Assembly (NCBI GenBank): GCA_046263195.1
Contig: JBHELG010000050.1
Location: 1 to 60,476, forward strand
Origin: JBHELG01 sp046263195
GTDB lineage: Bacteria; Actinomycetota; Nitriliruptoria; Nitriliruptorales; JAHWKO01
DNA: 60,476 bases
Direction of reading: 5' to 3'
The notes under the pieces were generated by a model. That model was not told the DNA's origin, did not search any database, and worked only from the letters and a program-made list of their open reading frames with translations. Numbering within the stretch: position 1 is the stretch's first letter; every line of letters starts with the position of its first letter. A program made the position numbers and the translations under genes. Below are positions 24,442 through 34,279 of the stretch, in pieces.

Positions 24442-24639
24442 ATGGCGACGGATAGGCGAGAGCCAGAAGAGGCGCCCGACGACTACAGCGCATCGCAGGA
24501 GGAGATTGCACGCCACTCGCTGGACACCGGCGGGGACGCGCCCGCAGCAGCGTCCCTGGCACAACGCGAAGCCCTGGCCCGCGAGGAAGAACCCTTCTTC
24601 GAGCGCGATGAGGACGTCGCGTTCCCCGAAGAGGCGTGA
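24442..24639 (+). CDS. Small acidic hypothetical protein
   Basis: The 65 residues are strongly acidic and probably unstructured, starting MATDRREPEEAPDDYSASQE and ending FFERDEDVAFPEEA. It has no recognised family. It lies 21 bp before the flavin oxidoreductase gene and is probably co-transcribed with it. Confidence 0.5.
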   Translation: MATDRREPEEAPDDYSASQEEIARHSLDTGGDAPAAASLAQREALAREEEPFFERDEDVAFPEEA

Positions 24640-24660
24640 CGAGCCCCGAGGCAGGCCGCG

Positions 24661-26037
24661 ATGACAGTCGCCGTACTTGGCGCCGGACCCGCTGGGATCG
24701 GGGCGGCCTACCGGCTGGCCACCGGCAATCGAACGGTTGTCGTCCTCGAACGTGCGGGCCGGGTTGGAGGCACGGCAGGTTCCTTCGAGATCGCCGGGAC
24801 GCGCGTCGATTACGGCAGCCACCGACTTCACCCGTCAATTGACCCGACCATCCTGCGTGAGTTGCGAGGCGTCCTGGGAGCTGACCTGCAGCAGCGACAT
24901 CGCAACGGTCGCATTCACCTGCTGGGTCGGTGGATTGCCTTTCCGTTGCGACCCGCTGACCTTCTTCGACGACTCCCCACTTCAGTCGCAGTCGGAGCCG
25001 CCTGGGACGCGGCGACCAGCGCCACCCGTCGGGCACGGCGTGACACGTTCGCCGACGTCCTGCTTGCCAAGCTCGGCCCGACACTCTGTCAGCACTTCTA
25101 CTTCCCTTACGCGCGCAAGCTGTGGGGGCGAGAGCCCGAGGAACTGTCGGGTGTCCAGGCTCGCCGTCGCGTAGCTGCTGACTCCCCCGGCAAGCTGTTG
25201 CGGAGGCTGACCACGGACGCCGCACGTCGACAGATCTTCTTCTACCCCCGTCGGGGCTACGGACAGCTGTGGGAACGGCTCGCTGACGCGACCATCGCCG
25301 CCGGGGGCGAGGTGCAGGTCAACAGTGCCGTCGAAGCCGTTCGGATCCGACCGGACGCGGTGGAAGTCGCGGTCGGTGACGGCCGCACGGTCCGAGCTGA
25401 TATGGCCTGGTCGACGCTGCCGCTTACCGTTCTCGCGCACATCGTCGAACCTGCGCCTCCACCTGAGGTTCTGGCCTCAACCGTTCAACTCAGGTTTCGC
25501 GCGATGGTGCTCGTCTACCTCGTCCTCGACACCGATCGATACAGCCCCTACGACGCCCACTACTTTCCCGGCCCCGAGACTCCGATCACCCGGATCTCCG
25601 AACCAAAGAATTACCGCGACAGCCGCGACGACCCTGCCGGTCGTACCGTGCTCTGCGCCGAGATTCCGTGCTCACAAGGAGGCGAGCTCTGGCGATCCGA
25701 CGACGAGCGCCTAGCCGGAATCGTTCGGAGCGCCCTGAAGGGAGCGGGCCTCACGGATCCTCACCCGCGTGAGGTGGCGACTCGTCGGCTACGGCAAGCC
25801 TACCCGATCTACGACCTCGGCTACGACCACGCCTTCCAAACCCTCGATAGCTGGTTGTCGGACCAGCCACGTCTGTTGACCTTCGGACGCCAGGGTCTGT
25901 TCGCGCATGACAATTCCCACCACGCCCTGTCGATGGCCTGGGCGGCGGTTGATGGACTACGAGAAGACGGCACTTTCGACGTGAAGTCCTGGGCCAGCGC
26001 CCGGGCTCGCTTCAAGGACCACGTGGTCGAAGACTGA
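24661..26037 (+). CDS. FAD-dependent oxidoreductase, amine-oxidase / protoporphyrinogen-oxidase-like
   Basis: This 458-residue protein has a dinucleotide-binding motif at the very start, VAVLGAGPAGIGAAYRLATG. The second-strand ERAGRVGGTAGSFEIAG and DYGSHRLHPSIDP match NAD(P)-binding Rossmann-like amine oxidases and UDP-galactopyranose-mutase-like enzymes. A central FYFPYARKLWGREPEELSGV is shared with FAD oxidases that act on glycan or isoprenoid substrates. The C-terminal FGRQGLFAHDNSHHALSMAW contacts FAD. The substrate is not predictable; membership in the heme pathway is doubtful because no hem genes are nearby. Confidence 0.85.
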   Translation: MTVAVLGAGPAGIGAAYRLATGNRTVVVLERAGRVGGTAGSFEIAGTRVDYGSHRLHPSIDPTILRELRGVLGADLQQRHRNGRIHLLGRWIAFPLRPADLLRRLPTSVAVGAAWDAATSATRRARRDTFADVLLAKLGPTLCQHFYFPYARKLWGREPEELSGVQARRRVAADSPGKLLRRLTTDAARRQIFFYPRRGYGQLWERLADATIAAGGEVQVNSAVEAVRIRPDAVEVAVGDGRTVRADMAWSTLPLTVLAHIVEPAPPPEVLASTVQLRFRAMVLVYLVLDTDRYSPYDAHYFPGPETPITRISEPKNYRDSRDDPAGRTVLCAEIPCSQGGELWRSDDERLAGIVRSALKGAGLTDPHPREVATRRLRQAYPIYDLGYDHAFQTLDSWLSDQPRLLTFGRQGLFAHDNSHHALSMAWAAVDGLREDGTFDVKSWASARARFKDHVVED

Positions 26038-26119
26038 TCGTGATGGGCTGACGACTGACACTGCCGGCAGGATGACGCCGTACTTTGCCGCCCACCCACC
26101 AGGCGATCCCGGACAGGGG

Positions 26120-26452
26120 TCAGTCCCAGGTGTCGAACAGCACCTCACTCCATGAGTACGGGGCCTGCACCCGCTTGGACGACTCCCCATCGTTCTCGTG
26201 GGACGCACCCTCGAGCGCATACTCGATGAGGTTCAACGTGCGGTTGCGCAGCGATCCTGGCGGCCGGCCCCGGGTCGGGGAGGCTGGTCGACACCTCGGC
26301 AGCCCGTCACGAAGGATGACCGCCCGAGCAACTTCGAGTGCGAGCCGGTCGCAGTCAGTGTCAGCGAGGAGCGCATCCCGCGCCGTCTGCAGGTTGAGCC
26401 CTGAAGAGGCCAGGCTGACCGCTTTCTGCATCACGACGTCGGAGGCATCCAT
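26120..26452 (-). CDS. Hypothetical protein
   Basis: This 110-residue protein starts at ATG 26452 after GGAAAGCG. Residues 1-45 (VVMQKAVSLASSGLNLQTAR, then LALEVARAVILRDG) look like a small helical domain. A basic Pro/Arg linker follows, then RNRTLNLIEYALEG. I do not recognise the family. It stands alone between the flavin oxidoreductase gene and the rdgB operon end. Confidence 0.45.
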   Translation of the reverse strand: MDASDVVMQKAVSLASSGLNLQTARDALLADTDCDRLALEVARAVILRDGLPRCRPASPTRGRPPGSLRNRTLNLIEYALEGASHENDGESSKRVQAPYSWSEVLFDTWD

Positions 26453-26544
26453 CGCTTTCCCATCTCAGGTCCTGGGGGTAGGACTACCCGCCGAAGAGCG
26501 TTCGGTGTACCGACCGGAGGGCCATGACCACCCTGGCCATCTGC

Positions 26545-27168
26545 TCAACCTGAACCTGAGGGTTGCCCGTGGACTATGAGCTCTTGGAGCGCGGGGCGAA
26601 GGGCTCGGAAGGCAGCCCCGCGATGGCTGCGGGCGTCTTTCACCTCGGGAGGAAGCTCCGCGTTCGTGCGGGTCTCACCAAGGCCGACGAAGATGGGGTC
26701 GTAACCAAAGCCGCCTTCGCCTCGCGGTTCGGTGATGATTCGACCCGCCATGATCCCGAGCGTGGTCCACTCGCGGGCATCGGGTGACACGAGTGCTGCC
26801 GCACAGACGAAGCGCGCGCCACGGTCCTGGGGGGCCTGAACTGCTGTCAGGGCCTCGAGCAGCTTCGCGCGATTGGCGGCGTCATCCGCTTGGGGACCGG
26901 CATAGCGCGCGGAGATGACGCCAGGAAGACCCCCGAGCGCATCGACCTCGAGGCCGGAATCGTCTGCCAGTGCCGGCAGGCCGGTCGCGCTGGCAGCCAG
27001 GCGGGCCTTGACGAGTGCGTTCTCCTCGAACGTCGCGCCGGTCTCATCGGGACCTTCGCCACCGAAGGCGTCGATCGCTAGGAGTTCGAGGTCGAGATCC
27101 CCCAGGATACGTTCCAGTTCCGCGAGCTTCCCCCTGTTTCGGGTCGCGAGCACGATGCGAACGGTCAC
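26545..27168 (-). CDS. rdgB: XTP/dITP pyrophosphatase (HAM1/RdgB)
   Basis: This 207-residue protein starts at GTG 27168, 7 nt after the RNase PH stop. It hydrolyses non-canonical purine triphosphates such as dITP and XTP, keeping them out of DNA and RNA. Motifs: the start IVLATRNRGKLAELERIL, then TFEENALVKARLAA, ALADDSGLEVDALGG and the C-terminal GFGYDPIFVG with SHRGAAFRAL. It is the last gene of the minus-strand block and follows RNase PH, as in mycobacteria. Confidence 0.95.
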   Translation of the reverse strand: MTVRIVLATRNRGKLAELERILGDLDLELLAIDAFGGEGPDETGATFEENALVKARLAASATGLPALADDSGLEVDALGGLPGVISARYAGPQADDAANRAKLLEALTAVQAPQDRGARFVCAAALVSPDAREWTTLGIMAGRIITEPRGEGGFGYDPIFVGLGETRTNAELPPEVKDARSHRGAAFRALRPALQELIVHGQPSGSG

Positions 27169-27175
27169 GGTGATC

Positions 27176-27895
27176 TCAGGGGCGACTCGGAGGAGCTTCG
27201 AGCGCCTCGAGCTGCTGAACGAGTAGCTCCTCGCAGCCTCCGAACGCGAGAGTGAGGAGTCGGTCCAAAGTGGTCTGATCGAAAGGTTCCCGTTCAGCGG
27301 TGCCTTGAACCTCGACGAGGCGCCCGTCGCCGGTGACCACGACGTTCATGTCCACATCAGCGGAGACATCCTCGTCGTAGCTGAGATCGAGCATCGGTTG
27401 GCCGTCCACCACTCCTACCGAGACTGCGGCCACCTGGCCCATGACCGCGCGGCCATATCCGAGGTTCTCCAGTGCCCGAGCGAGCGCCACCCAGCCCCCG
27501 GTTATGGCGGCTGTGCGGGTGCCGCCGTCCGCGTCGAGCACGTCGCAGTCCACCGTCAGGGTGCAATCCGGCAGCGTGTCGAGATCCACGACTGCGCGCA
27601 GAGAACGGCCAACCAGACGCTGAATCTCCTGGGAGCGGCCCTGTGGGGTTGACTCCCGCCTTGCGCGGGGAGCCGTAGCACCGGGGAGCATGGCGTATTC
27701 CGCGGTCACCCAGCCCACCCGCCCGCGCCAACGGGGGGCGCCTTCCAGGTAGGAAACCGCACACACGACGCGAGTAGAGCCGAACTCCACGCAGCAGGAG
27801 GCCACGGGATGCCGTTGAAACCCGAGCTCGAAGCGGACCGGGCGAAGCTCGTCGTACGCTCGCCCGTCGCCGCGGGGCTCGGACTGACCGGCCAT
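27176..27895 (-). CDS. rph: Ribonuclease PH
   Basis: This 239-residue protein starts at ATG 27895, which overlaps the stop of the upstream gene in a TAATG junction. RNase PH trims tRNA 3' tails phosphorolytically as a hexamer. It has the opening RAYDELRPVRFELGFQRHPV, the substrate-loop GRSQEIQRLVGRSLRAVVDL, the active-site DCDVLDADGGTRTAAITG and the C-terminal EVQGTAEREPF. All expected motifs are present at normal length. It is translationally coupled to the metallo-beta-lactamase-fold gene. Confidence 0.96.
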   Translation of the reverse strand: MAGQSEPRGDGRAYDELRPVRFELGFQRHPVASCCVEFGSTRVVCAVSYLEGAPRWRGRVGWVTAEYAMLPGATAPRARRESTPQGRSQEIQRLVGRSLRAVVDLDTLPDCTLTVDCDVLDADGGTRTAAITGGWVALARALENLGYGRAVMGQVAAVSVGVVDGQPMLDLSYDEDVSADVDMNVVVTGDGRLVEVQGTAEREPFDQTTLDRLLTLAFGGCEELLVQQLEALEAPPSRP

Positions 27896-28692
27896 TACGG
27901 AATTACCCAGACCTGGCCGTCCTCGGCCAGCCACAGCGGCCCCTCATGGAAAGGCTCGGCTCGCCCACGCGCCTCTGTTCGATTCGTGCTCGGCCAGAGG
28001 TGGGTGAGGACGAGGCGAGACGCACCAGCCTCCGCGGCGACACGGGCTGCACCCTGCGGTGCAAGGTGGACGTCGGGAGGGTACGAATCTGCTTCGTCGG
28101 GCCAGGTAGCTTCGCAGATGAAGAGATCAGCATCCCGTGCCGCCTCCACGAGCGAAGAGCCGCCGGCCGAGTCAGCCGAGTAGGTCACGACCCGGTCATC
28201 GTGGCTGGCCCGAATCGAGACGGTGGGTACGGGGTGAGTGCTCCAGAAGAACTGGAAGCCGAGTTCGCCGACCTCCAGTCGATCCCCTCCCGATATGTCG
28301 TGAAACCGGCATATCCTCGTGAATTCTTGCCGGGACTCTCCATTCAGCAGTCCGGCAAGAACGTCGGCTGTTCCGGCGGGAGCATGCACGTCAATGGTCC
28401 GCTCCCCTTCGGGATGGAAGCGCAACGCATAGTAGATGCCAATGAGATCCACACAATGGTCGGGATGGACGTGGGACAGGACGATCGCAGAGAGGTCGTC
28501 GAGACGTGCGAAGCGATAGAGGTTACTGGTCGCGCCGTAACCGCAGTCGACGAGAACCTGACTGCCACTGGCCCGCAACAGATAACCCGAACACATCCGA
28601 CCCGGGCCTGGATGAGTCCCAGAGCAGCCGAGGACAACGACATCAAAGCTCACAGCCAGAACCGTTCCCGCAGACCCACGTTCACGTCCCAC
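27895..28692 (-). CDS. MBL-fold hydrolase, Rv1339-like cyclic-nucleotide phosphodiesterase family
   Basis: This frame gives 265 residues from 28692; an internal GTG at VSFDVVVLG about 13 codons later is an equally plausible start. The metal site H-x-H-x-D-H is in VLSHVHPDHCVD (about residue 75), with later His in WSTHPVPTVS and Asp in VTYSADSAGG. Gene order between cysM and rph matches Rv1339 of Mycobacterium tuberculosis, whose product is reported as an atypical class II cAMP phosphodiesterase; murI and the rhomboid gene found there are absent. The activity is inferred from family and position. Confidence 0.82.
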   Translation of the reverse strand: MGRERGSAGTVLAVSFDVVVLGCSGTHPGPGRMCSGYLLRASGSQVLVDCGYGATSNLYRFARLDDLSAIVLSHVHPDHCVDLIGIYYALRFHPEGERTIDVHAPAGTADVLAGLLNGESRQEFTRICRFHDISGGDRLEVGELGFQFFWSTHPVPTVSIRASHDDRVVTYSADSAGGSSLVEAARDADLFICEATWPDEADSYPPDVHLAPQGAARVAAEAGASRLVLTHLWPSTNRTEARGRAEPFHEGPLWLAEDGQVWVIP

Positions 28693-28835
28693 TCCACTGG
28701 CGACACGTCAAAACCTCCAGACACCACCGCTCGGATCTTGCCGACCTCGGCTCCCTGCGACAGCGACCAAATGACCGCGACAGGAGGCGTTCCCCGTCAG
28801 ATTTGGCGCAGGTTCCTGCAGTGGATCTTGCAAGA

Positions 28836-29774
28836 TCAGGCCCAGAGGGTCGTTGAGAGGCGTTCAGCCATGGCTTCGACGTCACCCGGCCCGTAGGCGC
28901 CGGTTGAGAGGTACTTCCAGCCTCCATCCGGAGAGAGCACAACGACCTTGGCACCCTCCGGCAAGCGTCGGCAGGCGCGGATAGCGACGACGAGCGCCGC
29001 CCCGGTGGAGATTCCCGCGAATATCCCCTCTCGCTGTGCGAGCTCTCTCGTGCACTTCAACGCTTGCAGAGAGTTCACCTTAATGCGGCTGTCGAGGACG
29101 GTTTCGTCGAAGACTTCGGGCACGTAGCCCTCGTCGAGGTTGCGGAGGCCGTAGACGAGGTCGCCGTACTCTGGTTCTGCGGCGAAGACCTGGATCGTCG
29201 GGTTCCACTCCTTCAAGCGGCGGCCGGCTCCCGTCAACGTCCCGCCGGTGCCCAAGCCCGCCACGAAGGCGTGGAGGTCCGGTAGATCGGCGATGATCTC
29301 AGGAGCGGTCGTCTCGTAGTGCGCCAGGGGATTGGCGGGATTGCCGTATTGGAAGGGCATGTACATGTCGGGAGCCTCGGCTGCGAGCCGCTGCGCCAGG
29401 AGGACGGCCCCGTTGCTGCCCTGCTCCGCGGGGGAGAAGATGAGCTCGACACCGAACATGGCGAGCAGGTCCTTGCGCTCCTGCGACGTGTTCTCCGGCA
29501 TGACGCAGGTCAAGGGATAGCCCTTCGGTGTACAGAGGGAAGCGAGTGAGATGCCCGTATTGCCTGACGTCGGCTCGAGCACGCGTCGGCCAGGCTTCAG
29601 CAGGCCCTCCACCTCAGCGTTCTCGAGCATGTACTTCGCCACGCGGTCTTTGACCGAACCCGTCGGGTTGTGGCCCTCGAGTTTCAGAAACAGCTCGTAT
29701 CCCGCCGGGGAGAGCGACGGGAGCCCGACGAGAGGCGTGTTCCCCACCGCCTGGGCGATGTCATCGAAGAGCAC
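28836..29774 (-). CDS. cysM: O-phosphoserine sulfhydrylase CysM
   Basis: This 312-residue PLP enzyme has the cofactor lysine Lys42 in NPTGSVKDRVA, the phosphate-binding PTSGNTGISLA (about 68-78) and GLGTGGTLTGAGRRLKEW (about 170-187). CysM-type enzymes use O-phosphoserine and the thiocarboxylate of CysO as sulfur donor, yielding a CysO-cysteine adduct. Assignment to this branch rather than CysK comes mainly from its position 12 nt after cysO and near mec, matching the mycobacterial cluster. It is probably translated from the same mRNA. Confidence 0.93.
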   Translation of the reverse strand: MLFDDIAQAVGNTPLVGLPSLSPAGYELFLKLEGHNPTGSVKDRVAKYMLENAEVEGLLKPGRRVLEPTSGNTGISLASLCTPKGYPLTCVMPENTSQERKDLLAMFGVELIFSPAEQGSNGAVLLAQRLAAEAPDMYMPFQYGNPANPLAHYETTAPEIIADLPDLHAFVAGLGTGGTLTGAGRRLKEWNPTIQVFAAEPEYGDLVYGLRNLDEGYVPEVFDETVLDSRIKVNSLQALKCTRELAQREGIFAGISTGAALVVAIRACRRLPEGAKVVVLSPDGGWKYLSTGAYGPGDVEAMAERLSTTLWA

Positions 29775-29786
29775 GTGGCTGGTCCT

Positions 29787-30065
29787 TCAACTTCCGGCAC
29801 CACCAGCCACGGCCGGCATGATCGCGACCTCCGAGGTCTCCTCGACATTCGTGTCGAGACCGTCGAGGTAGCGGATGTCTTCGTCGTCCAGGTAGACGTT
29901 CACGAAGCCGCGGACGTCCCCGCTGTCGAGCAACTGCTCACGCAAGGCCGGGTAGCGGGTGAGAACCTCGTCGATCACCTCCCGGACCGTCCGACCGGAT
30001 GCGTCGACCTTTGCGGCACCTTCGGTGTGCTTGCGCAACACACTCGGAATGCGGACGACGGGCAT
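29787..30065 (-). CDS. cysO: Sulfur-carrier protein CysO (MoaD/ThiS family) with a masked diglycine
   Basis: The start at ATG 30065 has AAGGACG upstream; the frame is open further but unconserved. 92 residues of ubiquitin-like fold: PVVRIPSVLRKHTEGAAKVD, then GRTVREVIDEVLTRYPAL, FVNVYLDDEDIRYLDGLDT and AIMPAVAGGAGS. CysO is activated as a C-terminal thiocarboxylate that feeds CysM. In the mycobacterial protein the chain ends at the diglycine. Here Gly88-Gly89 are followed by Ala-Gly-Ser, so a protease must remove three residues before activation. The obvious candidate is the JAMM enzyme encoded upstream. Confidence 0.92.
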   Translation of the reverse strand: MPVVRIPSVLRKHTEGAAKVDASGRTVREVIDEVLTRYPALREQLLDSGDVRGFVNVYLDDEDIRYLDGLDTNVEETSEVAIMPAVAGGAGS

Positions 30066-30224
30066 GAGGCGAACGTCCTTCTTGGCTGGAGAGGCAGGCG
30101 GCCCGAGAGCGTACCCGGCTGCGGCGGATTGCTCAGCCGCTGGGCCAGGTGGCCTGCCCTGCGCTCGGGGCTTCCTTTCCGGTGACGGCCCCGACACCGA
30201 TGCTCGTGGCTCAGGCTGCCTGTC

Positions 30225-30644
30225 TCATGCGGCCACGTCATCGATGACGAGGGGGACCTCGGAAATCCGCCCCTCCACGATGCGGAAGGCACGTACCTCG
30301 GGCTTTTCCCGGTCCTGCAGACTTACGATGAGGTGGAGCGCATCGGGGTACGCAGCCAGTTCGACGTCGGTCCGGGAGGGAAACGCCTCGGTGTGCGTGT
30401 GGGAGTGGTAGATCGCGAGCCGCCAACCCTCGTCCTCGATCGTCCGCATCGCCTGCAGCAGCTCCTTGCCGTCCATGACGTAATACGTCATGGACCGTTC
30501 CGCATTCGTTACGGGGAAGTGGACGATGCTGCCGTCGGATCGCAGCCCGAGCAGGCCGCAGACCTCATACGGGAAATCCGACCACGCTCGGTCGACAAGG
30601 ACGCGGTACGTCTCTTGGTCGAGCCGGAACATCTCCTCGGGCAC
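30225..30644 (-). CDS. mec: JAMM/Mov34 metalloprotease Mec
   Basis: This 139-residue zinc protease has a complete JAMM signature: Glu27 in PYEVCGLLG and H-x-H-x7-S-x2-D as His80, His82, Ser90, Asp93 (YHSHTHTEAFPSRTD). Mec releases cysteine from the CysO-cysteine adduct made by CysM. It is the first of the three pathway genes here, followed 159 bp later by cysO. It may also trim the C-terminal extension of this CysO, as JAMM proteases do for some sulfur carriers. The gap may hold an internal promoter. Confidence 0.93.
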   Translation of the reverse strand: MPEEMFRLDQETYRVLVDRAWSDFPYEVCGLLGLRSDGSIVHFPVTNAERSMTYYVMDGKELLQAMRTIEDEGWRLAIYHSHTHTEAFPSRTDVELAAYPDALHLIVSLQDREKPEVRAFRIVEGRISEVPLVIDDVAA

Positions 30645-30676
30645 ACGTCCTCCTCGTCAAGCGGAAGGAGGCTTCC

Positions 30677-31804
30677 TCAGCGTGACCAGGGACCCGGCAA
30701 GTCCTGGTCGTCATCATCTTCTGGGTCATCTGAGGGAGAGGTGCTCGGTGACGGGGACGGCGTGCTGCTCGGACTGGACGGACTCGACGCGGGTGGTGAC
30801 GTGCTCGGCGGGGCTGAGGGCGCGTCGTCAGGCGTGTCGCCAGTCGGGTTGTCCGTACCGGGCGCGGAGCTACCCGCCGGGAAGGTGTAGCGCCCGCCGT
30901 GGAGGTAGACGTCGAGACCGACGGGAGCACGTGCGAACAACCACACGGCATCCCAGCGGGTCAGTCGGACGCAGCCGTGGCTGGCCGGACGGGCGGGGAC
31001 GCTGTTGGACCCGTGGAGCGCCCAGCCCTTGTAGAAGTACATCGGGTCGTAGAGGGATCCGAGGTCGGCCTCCCGCAAGCCGGTGATCTTGCGCTGGATC
31101 TTGTACCAACCTACGGGTGTCAGGGCGCGCGCCGTGGCACCGTTCTTCTGCTTGTAGGTGGCGCCATTACCCGAGCTGACCGGCATGATGCGCTCGACCT
31201 GCCCCTGCCGCACATAGAGCAGCACCTGCCGGGTGAGGTCCACCTCGACGTGAACGGCCGGTGTGGCGGAAACGGGCTTGACAAGCACGGGGTTGTCGAG
31301 TCGGGCGAGCGTCGCCGGTCCAACCGACCCGTTCGCCGGTAGGCCGTTCACTTTTTGAAACGCCATCACGGCGCTTCGCATGGGAGCAGACACACGTCCG
31401 TTGATCGGACCCACGTAGTACTTCAGTTCGGTCAGACGTTGTTGGACTCGTGCCACGTCGTAACGGAAGGCAGGCGCCTGTGTCTTCTTGACCGTCACCC
31501 GGGGTGCGGATTTCGTCGGGCCCGGGATCGGGGCGGCGGGTGGTGGGGGCGGCTGGGTCTCGGGAGGGAGGACGGGCGGCGGCTCCACCGCGACCTCCGG
31601 CTCGTCGAGCACAAGGACTCCCGCAACTGGGTCGGGTGCGGTCAGTCGCAGGGCCAGCACAATCCCCGCAAGGGCAAGCACGACGATCGAGGCGATCGCA
31701 AGCAGAAACAAGTGCGGAGAGAGGGCGTCCTCGAGACGCCAGCGGCGCGCCACCTGAGGGAGACGCTGATAGAGGCGCTGAACGCGCTCGAAGTTGCCCC
31801 GCAT
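30677..31804 (-). CDS. L,D-transpeptidase with peptidoglycan-binding domain
   Basis: This 375-residue protein starts at ATG 31804. It has a cytoplasmic N-terminus of about 30 residues and one membrane helix (LFLLAIASIVVLALAGIVLA). A Pro-rich linker follows, then a PG_binding_1 domain (VARVQQRLTELKYYVGPING, about residues 118-170). The YkuD catalytic domain ends in PASHGCVRLTRWDA, with the active-site Cys at about residue 286. The last 60 residues are a low-complexity Ser/Pro/Asp tail. It forms 3-3 peptidoglycan cross-links or anchors proteins. It lies 32 bp upstream of mec in the same direction, an unusual position for a cell-wall gene. Confidence 0.92.
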   Translation of the reverse strand: MRGNFERVQRLYQRLPQVARRWRLEDALSPHLFLLAIASIVVLALAGIVLALRLTAPDPVAGVLVLDEPEVAVEPPPVLPPETQPPPPPAAPIPGPTKSAPRVTVKKTQAPAFRYDVARVQQRLTELKYYVGPINGRVSAPMRSAVMAFQKVNGLPANGSVGPATLARLDNPVLVKPVSATPAVHVEVDLTRQVLLYVRQGQVERIMPVSSGNGATYKQKNGATARALTPVGWYKIQRKITGLREADLGSLYDPMYFYKGWALHGSNSVPARPASHGCVRLTRWDAVWLFARAPVGLDVYLHGGRYTFPAGSSAPGTDNPTGDTPDDAPSAPPSTSPPASSPSSPSSTPSPSPSTSPSDDPEDDDDQDLPGPWSR

Positions 31805-31926
31805 GGCCGGGAATGCTACTAGCAGCCGACCGAATCATTCCAATCTCGTTTTGCGGCAGGGTCCCCGCTAGCTGCTCGAACGCCAGGAACGCTCACCCTC
31901 GAGAGACGCACAGAGAGCGGAAAGAG

Positions 31927-32730
31927 ATGGAGAGCCGCCATGACGAGCGCGAAGACCACGAGCCCCGCGAAACGGGGCGCCTACCCGCCTCGAGGGACAC
32001 GCCCCTGACGGGCAGTTGGACGTCGCTCGCAGCTCTGGAGGAGGACCTGGTGAACTGCCGGCGCTGCGCCCGCCTCGTCGCCTGGCGCGAAAAGGTCGCC
32101 CGGGAGAAGCGCGCCTCGTATGCCAACGAGGTCTACTGGGGACGGCCGGTACCAGGTTTCGGCGATCCTCAGGGGCGGCTCCTCGTGCTCGGTCTCGCCC
32201 CCGCTGCACATGGTGGCAACCGCACCGGTCGCGTATTCACCGGCGATCGCTCCGGGGAATGGCTGTTCGGGGCGCTGCACAGGGCCGGTTTCGCAAATCA
32301 GGCAAGTTCCACCAGACGCGGCGACGGGCTCGCGCTGCAGGATTGTTGGGTCACCGCGCCGGTGAAATGCGCTCCTCCCGCCAACCGGCCCTCAGTCGCC
32401 GAGCGTGACAACTGCGATGGGTTCTTGCGCGTCGAGGTGGAGCTTCTCCCGGTCCAGGTCGTCGTCGCACTGGGGGGCTTCGCCTGGGAAGCAGCACTAC
32501 ACCGGTTCGGGCCGGTGCGACCAAAGCCGCGCTTCCGTCACGGGGCGGAGATCGGCGTCGGGAAGGTGATCCTCCTGGGCTGCTATCACGTCAGCCAGCA
32601 GAACACATTCACCGGCCGGCTCACCCAGAGCATGCTCGATGCGGTGTTCGCCCGTGCGCGATCCCTCCTGGATGCCTCGCCCGCAACCGCAACCGAGCCT
32701 GGCGGGCGCCTAACGCTCAAGCGTCCCTAG
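31927..32730 (+). CDS. Type 5 uracil-DNA glycosylase (UdgB family)
   Basis: The start is set at ATG 31927; the frame is open from 31504 but overlaps the divergent transpeptidase. 267 residues. The iron-sulfur cysteines are visible in LVNCRRCARLV and TAPVKCAPPANRP. The catalytic motif 1 is in LLVLGLAPAAHGGNRTGRVF and motif 3 in GCYHVSQQNTFTGRLT, both as in UdgB. The enzyme removes uracil, and in some species hypoxanthine, from DNA. It stands alone. Confidence 0.9.
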   Translation: MESRHDEREDHEPRETGRLPASRDTPLTGSWTSLAALEEDLVNCRRCARLVAWREKVAREKRASYANEVYWGRPVPGFGDPQGRLLVLGLAPAAHGGNRTGRVFTGDRSGEWLFGALHRAGFANQASSTRRGDGLALQDCWVTAPVKCAPPANRPSVAERDNCDGFLRVEVELLPVQVVVALGGFAWEAALHRFGPVRPKPRFRHGAEIGVGKVILLGCYHVSQQNTFTGRLTQSMLDAVFARARSLLDASPATATEPGGRLTLKRP

Positions 32731-32857
32731 CCTCTACGCATATCGGACACGGGACGCGCTCTTCGCACAAAGGCTGGCCTGACGCTCTCATCCATGCGAC
32801 AAAGGAGTTGGAGGCGTCGCCGAGACCATCCCGGCACCACCTCCGAGTGGAGATGTC

Positions 32858-33058
32858 ATGGATCTGAGCGAGCTCAATCGTCGGCTCGTCGCGAATGCCT
32901 TCCTGTTCGACGACCCCCGCGCGTATGCAGCCGGAGTCACGGACGCGCTCGATGCCGTTCGCCGTCTGCTTCAGTGGGATGGGATCGCTTGGGGGGCGGG
33001 CGGCCGCGAGGTCGAAGAGCAACGGGTTGGGGCGGGAGCGGCGCGGCTAGAGCCGTAG
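32858..33058 (+). CDS. Small hypothetical protein
   Basis: This 66-residue ORF has ATG 32858 after GGAGATGTC. It contains a helical segment, LNRRLVANAFLFDDPRAYAA, then DALDAVRRLLQWDGIAWG, and a Gly/Ala/Glu tail. No family is recognised. It is convergent with the sigma factor gene. Confidence 0.45.
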   Translation: MDLSELNRRLVANAFLFDDPRAYAAGVTDALDAVRRLLQWDGIAWGAGGREVEEQRVGAGAARLEP

Positions 33059-33121
33059 TGACGCCGGACCCCCATTCCCCCGCATCCGTCAAGCTTTCAC
33101 GAGGGGTGGCGCGACACCGCG

Positions 33122-34279
<1,158 letters not shown>

